Source of the DNA: Thalassoglobus sp. JC818
Lineage (GTDB): Bacteria > Planctomycetota > Planctomycetia > Planctomycetales > Planctomycetaceae
NCBI RefSeq assembly: GCF_040717535.1
Contig: NZ_JBFEFI010000002.1
Coordinates: 558,001 to 622,000, forward strand
DNA length: 64,000 bases
Direction: 5' to 3'
In this document: positions 44,292-53,222 of the stretch, piece after piece
How positions within the stretch are numbered: position 1 is the stretch's first letter
Layout of the letters: each line of letters begins with the position of its first letter
The notes under the pieces: generated by a model
What the model saw: the letters and a program-made list of their open reading frames with translations, nothing else
Told to the model about the DNA's origin: nothing
Database searches by the model: none
Translations under genes and position numbers: made by a program

Positions 44292-44568
44292 GCGCTTCTT
44301 GAGCGGCTGATATGAAGGAGTCCACTTTTTGTTGCCAGTGGAGTTCCTCAGGGTCGGCCGATGGCGGAGTAGGAAGCGGCTTCAGAGTGTTGTCTGGATT
44401 TGGAGAAGGGACGGAAGGTTGTTGCAATTGAATCGATGGATCGATCTGCATCAATACTGGAGGACGTCCACCATCCTGTCCAAGCGACAGCTTCTCGCTG
44501 CTCAGATAAAGGGCCGAGACGGAGAGAGAGAACCCGCACCAGAATACCGGGAGATAGAGAGTTTTCAT
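44284..44568 (-). CDS. small secreted proline-rich protein
   Basis: A 94-aa product with a signal-like N-terminus (LYLPVFWCGFSLSVSALYLS). The mature part is proline-rich (SVPSPNPDNTLKPLPTPPSADPEE) and ends in a short helix (LHWQQKVDSFISAAQEAL). The start is strongly supported by AAGGAGGAG just upstream. Its 3' end overlaps the end of the convergent hydrolase gene by 8 bases. No family is recognised. Confidence 0.6.
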   Translation of the reverse strand: MKTLYLPVFWCGFSLSVSALYLSSEKLSLGQDGGRPPVLMQIDPSIQLQQPSVPSPNPDNTLKPLPTPPSADPEELHWQQKVDSFISAAQEALN

Positions 44569-44906
44569 TCCGCTCCTCCTTGTCGTCGCGGTTCACTTTT
44601 GCGCTCGCTGTGAACGAGAGACGCTTCAGCTTTGCCTTGCAGCGAGTCTCACGAACACATCAGCCTTCATCGACAGGAATTGAATTCCGACACATGCAGG
44701 CGAATCCCGCCAATGGTCGGACTTCTTGTCGTTTGATTGGTTTATCGACTGCAGGCGTGTGTCATCTTTCAACATTGTGGCTGGGGATGACAAGTTGAAG
44801 TTTGCCAGTTTCTCTAACCCGTTCCGGAGAAATTGCGGATTGGTGAAAATGGAGGGTTTGGGGGCTCTTTGAGTTCGCGGGAGCTCGCAGCTTTCGGGAT
44901 TTAGGC
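44569..44906. other. intergenic region without a recognised gene
   Basis: This gap lies between two minus-strand genes. A minus-strand frame (44626-44910) begins with GTGA overlapping the upstream stop, but its composition looks random, so it is not called. The promoter of the small secreted protein should lie at the left end. Confidence 0.45.
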
Positions 44907-46244
44907 TCACTTCGCGTTGGATTCGTCGATGAGTGGCTGGAGAACCTCGGTCAATTTTTTGAGGCCGATGGCTGGGTCGACTTCGTCAAAACCGGTGAGG
45001 TAGTGGGCGACTTCACCGTTGGGATTGAGGACGACCCACAACGGTAGCGATTCTCCAAAGCGTGTGGGATTGCCCAGGCTGTTGAGCGCAGCTCCGGCGT
45101 CGGTGGTGACTTCGTATTCGAATTTCAGGAACGATTGAAACTTACGAACTTTGCGGAGAGCCGCCTCTCGCGTGGTTGCGTCTTCGAGTTCGGGGCTGAT
45201 GGCAACTCCGTAGACGTTCACGTTTTGATCTGCAAATCGTCGCGCTGCGAAATCGAGATAGGAGACCTGTCCATAGGGCTGTTCGATTTCTGTCGATGCG
45301 TAGTTCCAGAAGTGCAGCACTGTAATCGTTCCTTCGAGTGAGTCGGATGGGATTTTCGTTCCATCGAGTCGAAGGAGAGTAAAAGGCCCCGGTGTTGTTC
45401 CGAGTAGTGTTTCAGCCAAGCGTTCAGAGTGTTCCCGACGAGACTGAACCGAATGAAGCTCAGTTGAGATCTCGTCGACGATTTTCTCGAACGGTGTGTT
45501 GGCGGCTGCGATCTTCATTGATTCTGAGAACGGAATGACTTGCTGTAGCTGTGGCATCGTCATTTTCGAAACATCATCGATGTTCTGGAGTGAGTTCGTC
45601 GCAGATCGCATTTGCGAAACGATCTCGGACAATCGTGTGAGTGGTTCTTGAACTTGCGTTCTCTCCTCGGATGACGAGTCTCTCTTGATGTCGATTCGGA
45701 AGCGGTCTCCCTGACCAAGGAAGGCTGTTTGATTTGCTTCTTCGATGATCCCGTTGGACTTTCTCACGATGAAATGGTGACGCCGCGCAATGCCGGTGGT
45801 CGCTTCGATGACCCAGCAGGGATGATCGTGAACGGCGACTTCGTCCAGTATTCGAAACTCACCGTGTTCGCTTTCCCATTGATGATTGACTTCGTTGGCT
45901 GCGGTTTCGTCGAGCGGGAAGTAAGGGATGGCAACGAAGAGACGCGAGATGCGGTCGAGATGACGATGTCCAATCGTTGGACCGTCGAGTTTCAACCATG
46001 AGTTGTTTCCGCGAATGACTCCAACGCGTTGGAAAGCTGGGATTCGCGAGGGGGATTCGGAAACTGCGAAGAGCAAGTCGCCGGGGTCAGCGGACGCATG
46101 GGCGAAGATGACTGAGAACGTTTTGACTTGTTCGGAGCTGCCATCTCGCTTTACTGCGGAAACAGTTCCGACGTAACGTTCCCCTGCAGCCAGGTTCGCT
46201 GCGACGCTTAGGAACAACATCAGAAGCACAAAGTTGCGGCTCAT
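44907..46244 (-). CDS. secreted protein with thioredoxin-like domain lacking CxxC
   Basis: A 445-aa protein with a signal peptide (NFVLLMLFLSVAANLAAG). The N-terminal 200 residues are beta-rich (for example RLFVAIPYFPLDE and RILDEVAVHDHPCWVIEAT), of unrecognised type. The C-terminal part (about 285-435) has a TlpA/redoxin fold: GTTPGPFTLLRLDGTKIPSDSLEGTITVLHFWNY, followed by helix text, VNVYGVAISPE and LPLWVVLNPNG. Where a redox-active thioredoxin has WCxxC, this one has WNYASTE, so the CxxC is missing. It probably serves a structural or binding role. Start ATG 46244; divergent from the adaptor gene. Confidence 0.75.
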   Translation of the reverse strand: MSRNFVLLMLFLSVAANLAAGERYVGTVSAVKRDGSSEQVKTFSVIFAHASADPGDLLFAVSESPSRIPAFQRVGVIRGNNSWLKLDGPTIGHRHLDRISRLFVAIPYFPLDETAANEVNHQWESEHGEFRILDEVAVHDHPCWVIEATTGIARRHHFIVRKSNGIIEEANQTAFLGQGDRFRIDIKRDSSSEERTQVQEPLTRLSEIVSQMRSATNSLQNIDDVSKMTMPQLQQVIPFSESMKIAAANTPFEKIVDEISTELHSVQSRREHSERLAETLLGTTPGPFTLLRLDGTKIPSDSLEGTITVLHFWNYASTEIEQPYGQVSYLDFAARRFADQNVNVYGVAISPELEDATTREAALRKVRKFQSFLKFEYEVTTDAGAALNSLGNPTRFGESLPLWVVLNPNGEVAHYLTGFDEVDPAIGLKKLTEVLQPLIDESNAK

Positions 46245-46410
46245 AGATTCGATCGATCCCTGTCGTCGGCTTCTGCCAATTGCCAGAAATTTGGCGTGTT
46301 TTGGGTACTCTTCACACTCTCTTTACACATTCCGTTGACCGGAACCCGGAACACGACAGATAATCCAGCTTTGACTGCCGAACAGATTCTGTTGGAAAAT
46401 TGAGAGTAAC

Positions 46411-47556
46411 ATGTCGCGTTCCGTCCGCCTACTTTGGGCATTTGCGTTCTTTCTTGTCAGCCTGTCCTCTCCGATTCTTGCGCAGCGAGGCGAAGAAGAA
46501 CTTGAAGGAATTGAGATTGAACGTGTTGCTGTCTCGCTGAAACCACCGACCGATTTTCGAGTTCCTCTTCGACTCGAATCGTCACGCACATTGCGGATTG
46601 TGGCTCCGATGGATGGAGTCGTTGAAAAGGTGTATTTCAAAGCGGGCGATTCTGTGCGTGCACAGGCTGAAGTCATTCGATTTGATTCTCAGCAACGACA
46701 GTTCGAACTGAAAATTGCTCAGTCAGAACATGAACTCGCAAAGATTGAAGAGAGCCTGGCGACTGACAACCAGAAGAAAATTGCGGCAGCCCGTTTGGAT
46801 GTGGCGAGAAAGAAACTCGACTTGGCCGAGTTTCGAAGCAATTCGACCGTCGTCCATGCTGCAATGGATGGCGTGGTGGCTCAACGGCTCGTTTCTGAAG
46901 GCCAGATGGTGAAGGCTGGCGATCTGTTGCTCGTACTTGTGGACCCGAACGAATTGTTTGTTGAGATTCCGATTGAGCGCGGAAAGGTCGAAGCTGGGGC
47001 CACGATTCCTGTTCAAGTGGAAGACAAGCAAGTCGACGCGAAGGTCGACGCAATCCTGGAACCGCTTCCGGAATTCGATCCGCTGCGGGAACTCTTTGTA
47101 TCTGTCGCGACTGCAAGATTGCTTTTGGATGCTTCGAATGGATCGCTGCAAACTGGTCAGGCGGTCGTGTCGCAGATGATTCCACGACACCCGGTGGCTG
47201 AAATTCCGATTACAGCGATCCGTACAGACGTCGGATCAAGCGATTCGGAGCGGATGATTCAGGTGATTCGCGACGGATTTGTTCGATCACTTCCAGTGCA
47301 GTTGTTGGGACAGGTGGGGCAGACGCATGTTTTCGTGAGTGCCCGCTTTAATGAAGGTGATGAAGTCATTCTGTCGACGTCAGAGGAACTCGATGATGGT
47401 TCATGGGTCCGTCCCATGCTGGCGATTGATGAAGTTGAACAGTCTTCCGGTCGTGGACGCGGACCAGCACGAGGTGGGGCTGCGACGACGGGACGTGGCT
47501 CAGTGATGGGACCTGACGGAATTCGTCGTCCGGTCTACAATCCCGATTCTGACTAG
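46411..47556 (+). CDS. secreted HlyD/RND-type periplasmic adaptor, orphan
   Basis: A 381-aa protein with a signal peptide (WAFAFFLVSLSSPILAQ). Membrane-fusion-protein features: a lipoyl-like half (RIVAPMDGVVEKVYFKAGDSV), a helical hairpin (residues about 88-140: QSEHELAKIEESLATDNQ), then the second lipoyl half (VVHAAMDGVVAQRLVSEGQMV) and beta-barrel segments (LFVEIPIERGKVEAG). The C-terminal 40 residues are Gly/Arg-rich (GRGRGPARGG). No inner-membrane transporter or outer-membrane channel is encoded nearby, so the partner is unknown. Its TAG stop lies in repeat R3. Confidence 0.82.
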   Translation: MSRSVRLLWAFAFFLVSLSSPILAQRGEEELEGIEIERVAVSLKPPTDFRVPLRLESSRTLRIVAPMDGVVEKVYFKAGDSVRAQAEVIRFDSQQRQFELKIAQSEHELAKIEESLATDNQKKIAAARLDVARKKLDLAEFRSNSTVVHAAMDGVVAQRLVSEGQMVKAGDLLLVLVDPNELFVEIPIERGKVEAGATIPVQVEDKQVDAKVDAILEPLPEFDPLRELFVSVATARLLLDASNGSLQTGQAVVSQMIPRHPVAEIPITAIRTDVGSSDSERMIQVIRDGFVRSLPVQLLGQVGQTHVFVSARFNEGDEVILSTSEELDDGSWVRPMLAIDEVEQSSGRGRGPARGGAATTGRGSVMGPDGIRRPVYNPDSD

Positions 47557-47665
47557 AGCATTTCCAATGCTTTTGCTGCCCGCGGTGTGCGATATCATCA
47601 GTCAAAACGCTCTTGTCCGCGAGGCAGAAGGGGTGCATGTTGAATGGAACCGTTCTAAAACGGTT
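47553..47665. repeat. structured repeat R3 (same architecture, divergent sequence)
   Basis: Begins CTAG at 47553-47556, the TAG being the stop of the adaptor gene. Hairpins: AGCATT/AATGCT (47557-47562 with 47566-47571). A long stem is CTGCCCGCGG (47576-47585) with CCGCG-A-GGCAG (47617-47627, one bulge). Further on, AACCGTT/AACGGTT (47648-47654 with 47659-47665). Sequence similarity to R1 and R2 is limited to CTAGAGCA and the layout, so common origin is unproved. The right end was set at the last hairpin. Confidence 0.5.
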
Positions 47666-47945
47666 TCATTCATTCTCGCACGAGCGAAGCGGCATCAAAA
47701 CGGTCGGTTTCGATCGGTCAATCGGATCGTGATGATCAGGCGAGAAGTCTTCAGCCACCGACAATCGGCTGCCGCTTGACCGGTCCGCTGATGGAGTCCT
47801 ATTGTGGTGACTGTCGAGGGAGAATTGTTTCTTCGACTCGATCAAAATGCTTTCACACGCGTGCTCAAAGTGACGGCGAAGATTCGTCGTGATTTGTGTC
47901 AGGACGTGAAATCCGGTTCGAAAACTGCCCGAAGGACTCAGAACT
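47666..47945. other. rest of the intergenic region before the GT-C-like gene
   Basis: Together with R3 this makes a 389-base gap. No gene-like frame was recognised, and it should contain the promoter of the long downstream transcription unit; no clear hexamers were seen. Confidence 0.4.
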
Positions 47946-50900
47946 GTGTCGGACGAAGTTGAAAATGGTGGTGGCTCACCGAAGCAGGAATCCACCAATT
48001 CCGAAACGGAACAAGAGGTCACTCAGGAGGTTGTTTCATCTGAATCGACTTCCGCTCCGGGCGCTGAGGCTGTCAATCCTGATCCGGAACCGCTTCCGGA
48101 TTGGGAAGAATTGACTCCAGAATACTTTGAAGATGAGTGTCGTCGCGGAGACTTCATGCTTCGCTGGGCGGTCATCCTTCTGGCTGTTCTCTTCGGATGG
48201 AATTACCTGACGGAATCGGCTGTGCTGTTGCAGGTCAAAGCTGGCCAGTACATGCTGGAGAATGGCTTTCTCCCTCCACGACTTGATCCGTTTGCAATTC
48301 CGACTGTTGAAACAACCTGGGTCAATCTCGGGTGGCTTTCAGATCTGGCACTCGGAGTCGTCTATGGAATGGGTGGTTTCACCGCATTAACGGTCGTCAC
48401 CGCCATTAAATTGGGAATTGCGTTCTGGGTTCTCTCCAGAATAGCAATCCCAGGCGTGACGACGTGGTGGAGCTCGGTGTGTGCGGCGATTGCCTTAATC
48501 GCTGTCTTTCCCGTGATGCAACCTGGAGCCATGGCGACAACCGTCCTCGGATTGTCGATCGTTCTGAGTTTATTGAGTGGGAGCACTGCCCGGCCTGATT
48601 CTTCGCGAATCTGGTGGTTGCCTGTCGTAATGGTACTGTGGGCGAATGCTGATCCGCGTGCCTGGGTAGGGATGGTATTTGTTGCCCTGTTCATCGTTGC
48701 TAGTTCGCTTTCAGGAGGCGTTGGCCGCAAAACGTTACTCGCCGGGATTGCAGGAATTGCACTTGGCGTTTTGATCAGCCCCTGGCCCATTCAGCCAGCT
48801 TTCGGATTCCGGAATGCCGTGGCTTATATGTTGGAGACACAGACGCAAGGGGCGTCTGAATCTTTGTTCCCGCGATATGCGTTCGGAATGAAAGACCCGA
48901 ATTTCTGGCTGGCGATCGATCCATTTCTGATCGCTCAGAGTGCGTTGCTCGTTCTTTCGTTTGTCGCAGTCTTCCTGAATGCTGGTCGGATGCACTGGGG
49001 CTGGATCGCTGGATGGTTGGGGATGAACGGTTTGGCCGCGTTCCTCGGTCCGCTGGTTCCGTACGCTGCGATTGTCAATTGCGTGGTCGCTTCGCTTCAG
49101 GGGCAGGACTGGTACCGCAATGCTTCCAAGATGGAGTACCGCGTCGCAGCCTGGCCGGTCTTTGCGTCTCGAGCAGGTCGGGCAGTGACGGTGTTGTGTT
49201 TCTTCGCCCTCGCTTACGGAGCAATCAACGGAGGGCTGTTCGGCGTGAATGCGCGTCGAATCGGAATTGGTCTTGATCCTCGAGTCGCCAATCGCATCGA
49301 AAGTACACGCGAAAAGCTCGTTCCCGGTGTTTTCGAGGATCGAGTTTTCAACGTGCGAGCGGATCAGGGTGACTTGATGATCTGGCTCGGAGTGAAGCCG
49401 TTTATCGACAGCCGTCACGCACTTTTCGTCGACGCAGAGCAAAATTACGCTCGGCTTCATCGGGATATTCGAGACAGCTTGTTTCCTTCGACTGCAGACA
49501 CGGAAGCTGGTCAGGAGTCTGGAGTCGACTGGTCCGAAGAATTCGTCAAATGGAAGATCGACTCCGTTAATCTGCGTCTGTGGGGAGATGCGCCGGCCTA
49601 TCAGGTCTTCGCGCAGATGTTTGTCAATCAACGCTGGATCATGACAGGACTGGGTGCTGCCGGTGCGGTCTTTAGCCGTGCTGACCGCGACGATGCGATG
49701 CTGATCGAGCATGTCGAAGAACACAATCGGACAAACTTTTTCTCAGCTGCTTTCCAAGAGAATCAAACAACCGTCGCGAAGCTGCAGGAGCGATACCCGA
49801 CATGGCCATCGCCTCCGTCGGATTACGATCGCTGGTTGATCCAAAAGATGAATGTTCAGCCGAATGCGATTCAACTGGCTCGTCACTACTTCGTGCTGGC
49901 GAGTACGCTTCGCCAGGCTGTCGACGTACGTGTTATTGGTGCACTGGGAGAACTGAGCCTGCAGTCTGCTGCACAAGGGATTCAGGAATCTCCGAACAGT
50001 GCCCTCGGTTATCGATTGATTCGCGATTCTCAGATGTTGATGAGCGATGTCGAGCAACAGCTCATGCAAGCCACAGGAAATGTCCAGGCATTGCCGATGC
50101 GAAGACAGCTCGCATTGTTTGCCGCTTTTCACGCTGCCATTGCAAGTGGTGATGTTCCGGAAGATCTGTTGAGTCTGTTTTCCCAACTCACAGCTGTCGG
50201 AGATCTGGACACTGCTTCTCAAATCGCCCAGCGGTTTACCCGAAAGACAGGTCGATCCATCGCAGCTGCTCAGACCGATGATCCTGAACAGATCAAGCAA
50301 GGAAATCTCGCTCTCGACGAGCTCGATGGTCGGATTGCGGAAGTGTCGGAAGAAGTCGAAACAGCACGCGGGAACGACGCCACAATTCTTGAAATGGCGC
50401 AGATTGCACTCAATGGCAACTGTCCGACATTGGCGATTCAGATTCTGGAAGAAGATCGGACCTTGATGGCTCGCGATCCAACTCTTCAGATTAACTACGC
50501 CAGCTTGCTGCTTAGAGTCGGAAGAACATTCGAAGCTTGGGAGCAGCTTGAGCAACTCGAGCCGACGATTCAACAGATTCCTCAACAGGAAAACCCAATC
50601 ATTGCCCGGTGGCGTGAGATGAACGGGTTCGCCAACCTCGCTGCTCTCAATCCGATTCGTGCGATTGAAATGTGGACGGCACAAGCAGACAGCCTCAATC
50701 AATCGTCTGTCCGCGGCTTGCTGACTATTCCTCCTTTAGCATCCAATCCGAGCGGTTTTCTGGATATCTGGCCAGCTTTGTCGACTCGACTTGCGATGGC
50801 TGCACTCGTTGAGTTTCCCGAGCGCTGGTCCGCACTCATGCTTCAAAAAGCTCAGGCCGAACTTGATTCCGGGCTTGTGGATGAAGCGACAGAAGACCTC

Positions 50901-51281
50901 AAGCAAATTCTGGAAGTCCACCCGGAGTACTCACTCCGCAGCCTCGTTGTGATCATGTTGGCTGTGCTGACTGGTGAGGACTATGGTCTTCGACCGCCGA
51001 GTGACGAGATTCCGGTCTGGGATGGAATGTTCTCTGACGAAGATCCAGCGGACGAGAACGCCGCTTCGGAAGAATCAGAGAGCCAGGAAGTCGCTCCGGA
51101 GACTCCCGCTCCTCAAACGCCTGATGAGTCTGCTCCTGCCAGCGAGCCGGAGAAACAACCGTCAGAGAGTTCGACTCCGCCCGAATCTGAAGCCGAGGCA
51201 ACTGACGGTTCCGATGAAGAAGGCACCGCAGATGCAACGAATCCGCCTTCCCCGGAACTCCCTTCGCCGATCGACGATTGA
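47946..51281 (+). CDS. multi-TM membrane protein with C-terminal helical repeats (GT-C-like)
   Basis: A 1111-aa protein. An acidic N-terminal tail (residues 1-60) precedes about 10-12 TM helices (about 75-445). The segment ILENGFLPPRLDPF-like (QYMLENGFLPPRLDPFAIP, then TTWVNLGWLSDLALGVVYGMGG) resembles GT-C-fold membrane proteins where a lipid-linked substrate site lies between the first helices. The catalytic Asp and substrate are not established, so this is a fold-level inference. Residues about 600-960 are helical and TPR-like. The last 80 are Glu/Pro/Ser-rich. Start is GTG 47946 with AAGGACT upstream. It is the first gene of a unit that continues to the formate dehydrogenase. Confidence 0.72.
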   Translation: MSDEVENGGGSPKQESTNSETEQEVTQEVVSSESTSAPGAEAVNPDPEPLPDWEELTPEYFEDECRRGDFMLRWAVILLAVLFGWNYLTESAVLLQVKAGQYMLENGFLPPRLDPFAIPTVETTWVNLGWLSDLALGVVYGMGGFTALTVVTAIKLGIAFWVLSRIAIPGVTTWWSSVCAAIALIAVFPVMQPGAMATTVLGLSIVLSLLSGSTARPDSSRIWWLPVVMVLWANADPRAWVGMVFVALFIVASSLSGGVGRKTLLAGIAGIALGVLISPWPIQPAFGFRNAVAYMLETQTQGASESLFPRYAFGMKDPNFWLAIDPFLIAQSALLVLSFVAVFLNAGRMHWGWIAGWLGMNGLAAFLGPLVPYAAIVNCVVASLQGQDWYRNASKMEYRVAAWPVFASRAGRAVTVLCFFALAYGAINGGLFGVNARRIGIGLDPRVANRIESTREKLVPGVFEDRVFNVRADQGDLMIWLGVKPFIDSRHALFVDAEQNYARLHRDIRDSLFPSTADTEAGQESGVDWSEEFVKWKIDSVNLRLWGDAPAYQVFAQMFVNQRWIMTGLGAAGAVFSRADRDDAMLIEHVEEHNRTNFFSAAFQENQTTVAKLQERYPTWPSPPSDYDRWLIQKMNVQPNAIQLARHYFVLASTLRQAVDVRVIGALGELSLQSAAQGIQESPNSALGYRLIRDSQMLMSDVEQQLMQATGNVQALPMRRQLALFAAFHAAIASGDVPEDLLSLFSQLTAVGDLDTASQIAQRFTRKTGRSIAAAQTDDPEQIKQGNLALDELDGRIAEVSEEVETARGNDATILEMAQIALNGNCPTLAIQILEEDRTLMARDPTLQINYASLLLRVGRTFEAWEQLEQLEPTIQQIPQQENPIIARWREMNGFANLAALNPIRAIEMWTAQADSLNQSSVRGLLTIPPLASNPSGFLDIWPALSTRLAMAALVEFPERWSALMLQKAQAELDSGLVDEATEDLKQILEVHPEYSLRSLVVIMLAVLTGEDYGLRPPSDEIPVWDGMFSDEDPADENAASEESESQEVAPETPAPQTPDESAPASEPEKQPSESSTPPESEAEATDGSDEEGTADATNPPSPELPSPIDD

Positions 51282-51413
51282 CAGCGTTTGGTTGGCGAGC
51301 AGGTCGCTTTTCCGTGACCGTACGGGCGATTCGGAACAGTTTTCTGTTATGCTTCAGTCTGCCAGTCTGTGGCAAATCATTCATCAACGACAACGGAACC
51401 GAATTTCGCAACT

Positions 51414-51881
51414 ATGCACCAAATCGACTCCGGCCAACTCGAAACGTTGTTAGAGACTCTTCGAAGCGGCAATCAAATCGAAGCAGTCAAGCTCTATCGC
51501 GAATGGACGGGCAGCAGCCTTGCTGAGTCCAAACAGGCGGTTGAAGATGTCCAGCGAAAGTTCGAATCCGGGATGAGTGCGGAAGAGATTCTTCAATCGG
51601 CTGAAGCTGGCTCGTCGAATTCCAATTCAGAGGATGCTCAACGACAAGCGGTGCTTGAAGAGATTCGCAAGGGGCGCAAGCTTCAGGCGATCAAAATCTA
51701 TCGAGACTATTCCGGAGTCGGGCTCAAAGAAGCAAAAGAGTTTATCGAGCAGTTGACGGAACAGTTGAAGAAGGAAGACCCCACTTTCGTTCCGAAAGGG
51801 AATGCCGGATGTGGAGCAGCAGCTTTGCTTCTCGTCGCAGGTGTTTGTGGATGCATTTGGGGCATCATATTGATTGTCTGA
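51414..51881 (+). CDS. tandem L7/L12-C-terminal-like domains with membrane tail
   Basis: A protein of 155 aa from ATG 51414. Two copies of an L7/L12 CTD-like motif: GNQIEAVKLYREWTGSSLAE and GRKLQAIKIYRDYSGVGLKE, each followed by a helix (ESKQAVEDVQ and AKEFIEQLTEQ). A C-terminal hydrophobic segment (AALLLVAGVCGCIWGIILIV) anchors it in the membrane. Ribosomal L7/L12 itself has one CTD and no TM, so this is not the ribosomal protein. Start choice: a GTG at 51369 is in frame but lacks support. Function unknown; a role in translation or protein-protein contact is inference. Confidence 0.68.
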   Translation: MHQIDSGQLETLLETLRSGNQIEAVKLYREWTGSSLAESKQAVEDVQRKFESGMSAEEILQSAEAGSSNSNSEDAQRQAVLEEIRKGRKLQAIKIYRDYSGVGLKEAKEFIEQLTEQLKKEDPTFVPKGNAGCGAAALLLVAGVCGCIWGIILIV

Positions 51882-51923
51882 TCCAATTGATTGTTTGATC
51901 CAGCGGTCAGAGGAGGTCCTTAA

Positions 51924-53222
51924 GTGACGTTGCAGTTCTCTCGATTGTTTCTGCTGTTTGTGGCACTGTGTGCCGTTCCGAGCATTGCTCGGGCGGAGAA
52001 CTGGCCCATGTGGAGAGGGCCCTCCGGGGATGGAATCAGTCGTGAGACAGATCTGCCTGTCACGTGGAATGACTCTGCGGAGTCTTCGGAAAATATCCTC
52101 TGGAAGACGCCTATTCCGGGAACAGGTTACTCTTCGCCGATCGTCTGGGAAAACCGATTGTTCTTGACGACTTGTTTGGAAGAGACACAGGAACGGGCAC
52201 TGCTCTCGGTCGATAAGGACAGTGGCGAGATCCTCTGGCAGCAGACGGTTCTGACTTCTCCACTTGAGTCTCGACACAAGTTCAATTCGTATGCTTCGGC
52301 CACCCCAGCGACGGACGGGAAGAACGTCTTTGTCGCGTTTCTCAAGATCTCTGGCGAGACGGTCGAAGCCCGCAACGTCGGGAAACCACGAGAAGTGACT
52401 GCTGGCTCCGTGATCTTGGCCGCTTACAATTTCGAAGGAGAGCAAGTCTGGGAGACCTCAGTCGGAGAGTTTGCCAGCGTTCACGGATTCTGCAGTTGTC
52501 CGGTCATCTACAAAGAGACGGTCATCATCAATGGCGATCACGATGGGGACTCGTACCTCGCAGCCCTCGATCGTTCCAGCGGTGAGATTCGTTGGAAGAT
52601 CCCCCGGCCAAACCAGACGCGAAGCTACGTCACCCCGATCGTTCGCGAATTCGGAGGTCGTGAACAACTCATCATGTCAGGCAGTCATTGTGTGACCAGC
52701 TACGACCCGGCGACAGGGGAGGAGTTGTGGAGCGTGACTGGTCCGACAGAACAGTTCGTCGCTTCCATGGTGGCCGACGATCGACATGTTTTTCTCTCGG
52801 CGGGATTCCCCACCTATCATGTGATGGCACTTGATCCTCTCGGCAGTGGAGACGTCACCGATTCACATGTGCTCTGGCATGAAACAAGTGCGAAGTGCTA
52901 CGTTCCTTCGCCTGTTCGAGTCAAAGATTTTTTGTTCGTTGCGGACGATCATGGGATCGCCAATTGTTTTGATGCGGCCAGTGGGGAACGACTCTGGCGT
53001 GGTCGTTTTGGACGGCATTTCAGCACGTCGCTGACTGCGACCGATGACTATGTTTATTTTCTGGATGACGATGGGAAGACCACCGTTGTTCGTCCGGCTG
53101 ATGAGTTAGTCATTGTGGCGGAGAACGAATTGAACGAAGAGTGCCGTGCATCTCCTGCCATGTCTGACGGAAGAATCTATATCCGAAGTCTGAATCATCT
53201 TTTCTGTATTGGGGAAAACTGA
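51924..53222 (+). CDS. secreted PQQ-type beta-propeller repeat protein (BamB-like)
   Basis: A 432-aa protein with a signal peptide (LFLLFVALCAVPSIARA). The mature protein begins NWPMWRGPSGDGIS, typical of planctomycete PQQ-like propellers, and shows repeated blades: NILWKTPIPGTGYSSPIVW, VDKDSGEILWQQTVL, LDRSSGEIRWKI, YDPATGEELWSV and FDAASGERLWRG. Such propellers serve as scaffolds or occasionally bind quinone cofactors; no catalytic residues are evident. Start GTG 51924 with AGGAGG upstream. The next gene starts on the base after its stop (TGA then GTG), suggesting coupling with the formate dehydrogenase. Confidence 0.85.
   Translation: MTLQFSRLFLLFVALCAVPSIARAENWPMWRGPSGDGISRETDLPVTWNDSAESSENILWKTPIPGTGYSSPIVWENRLFLTTCLEETQERALLSVDKDSGEILWQQTVLTSPLESRHKFNSYASATPATDGKNVFVAFLKISGETVEARNVGKPREVTAGSVILAAYNFEGEQVWETSVGEFASVHGFCSCPVIYKETVIINGDHDGDSYLAALDRSSGEIRWKIPRPNQTRSYVTPIVREFGGREQLIMSGSHCVTSYDPATGEELWSVTGPTEQFVASMVADDRHVFLSAGFPTYHVMALDPLGSGDVTDSHVLWHETSAKCYVPSPVRVKDFLFVADDHGIANCFDAASGERLWRGRFGRHFSTSLTATDDYVYFLDDDGKTTVVRPADELVIVAENELNEECRASPAMSDGRIYIRSLNHLFCIGEN

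Noticed and set aside
44626-44910. A minus-strand frame beginning with GTG overlapping the stop of the thioredoxin-like gene (GTGA)
   Set aside because: The overlap is suggestive, but the amino-acid composition looks random and there is no motif or ribosome-binding support.
48735-49724. A minus-strand frame of 329 codons inside the GT-C-like gene
   Set aside because: Antisense to a continuous membrane protein and of shadow composition.
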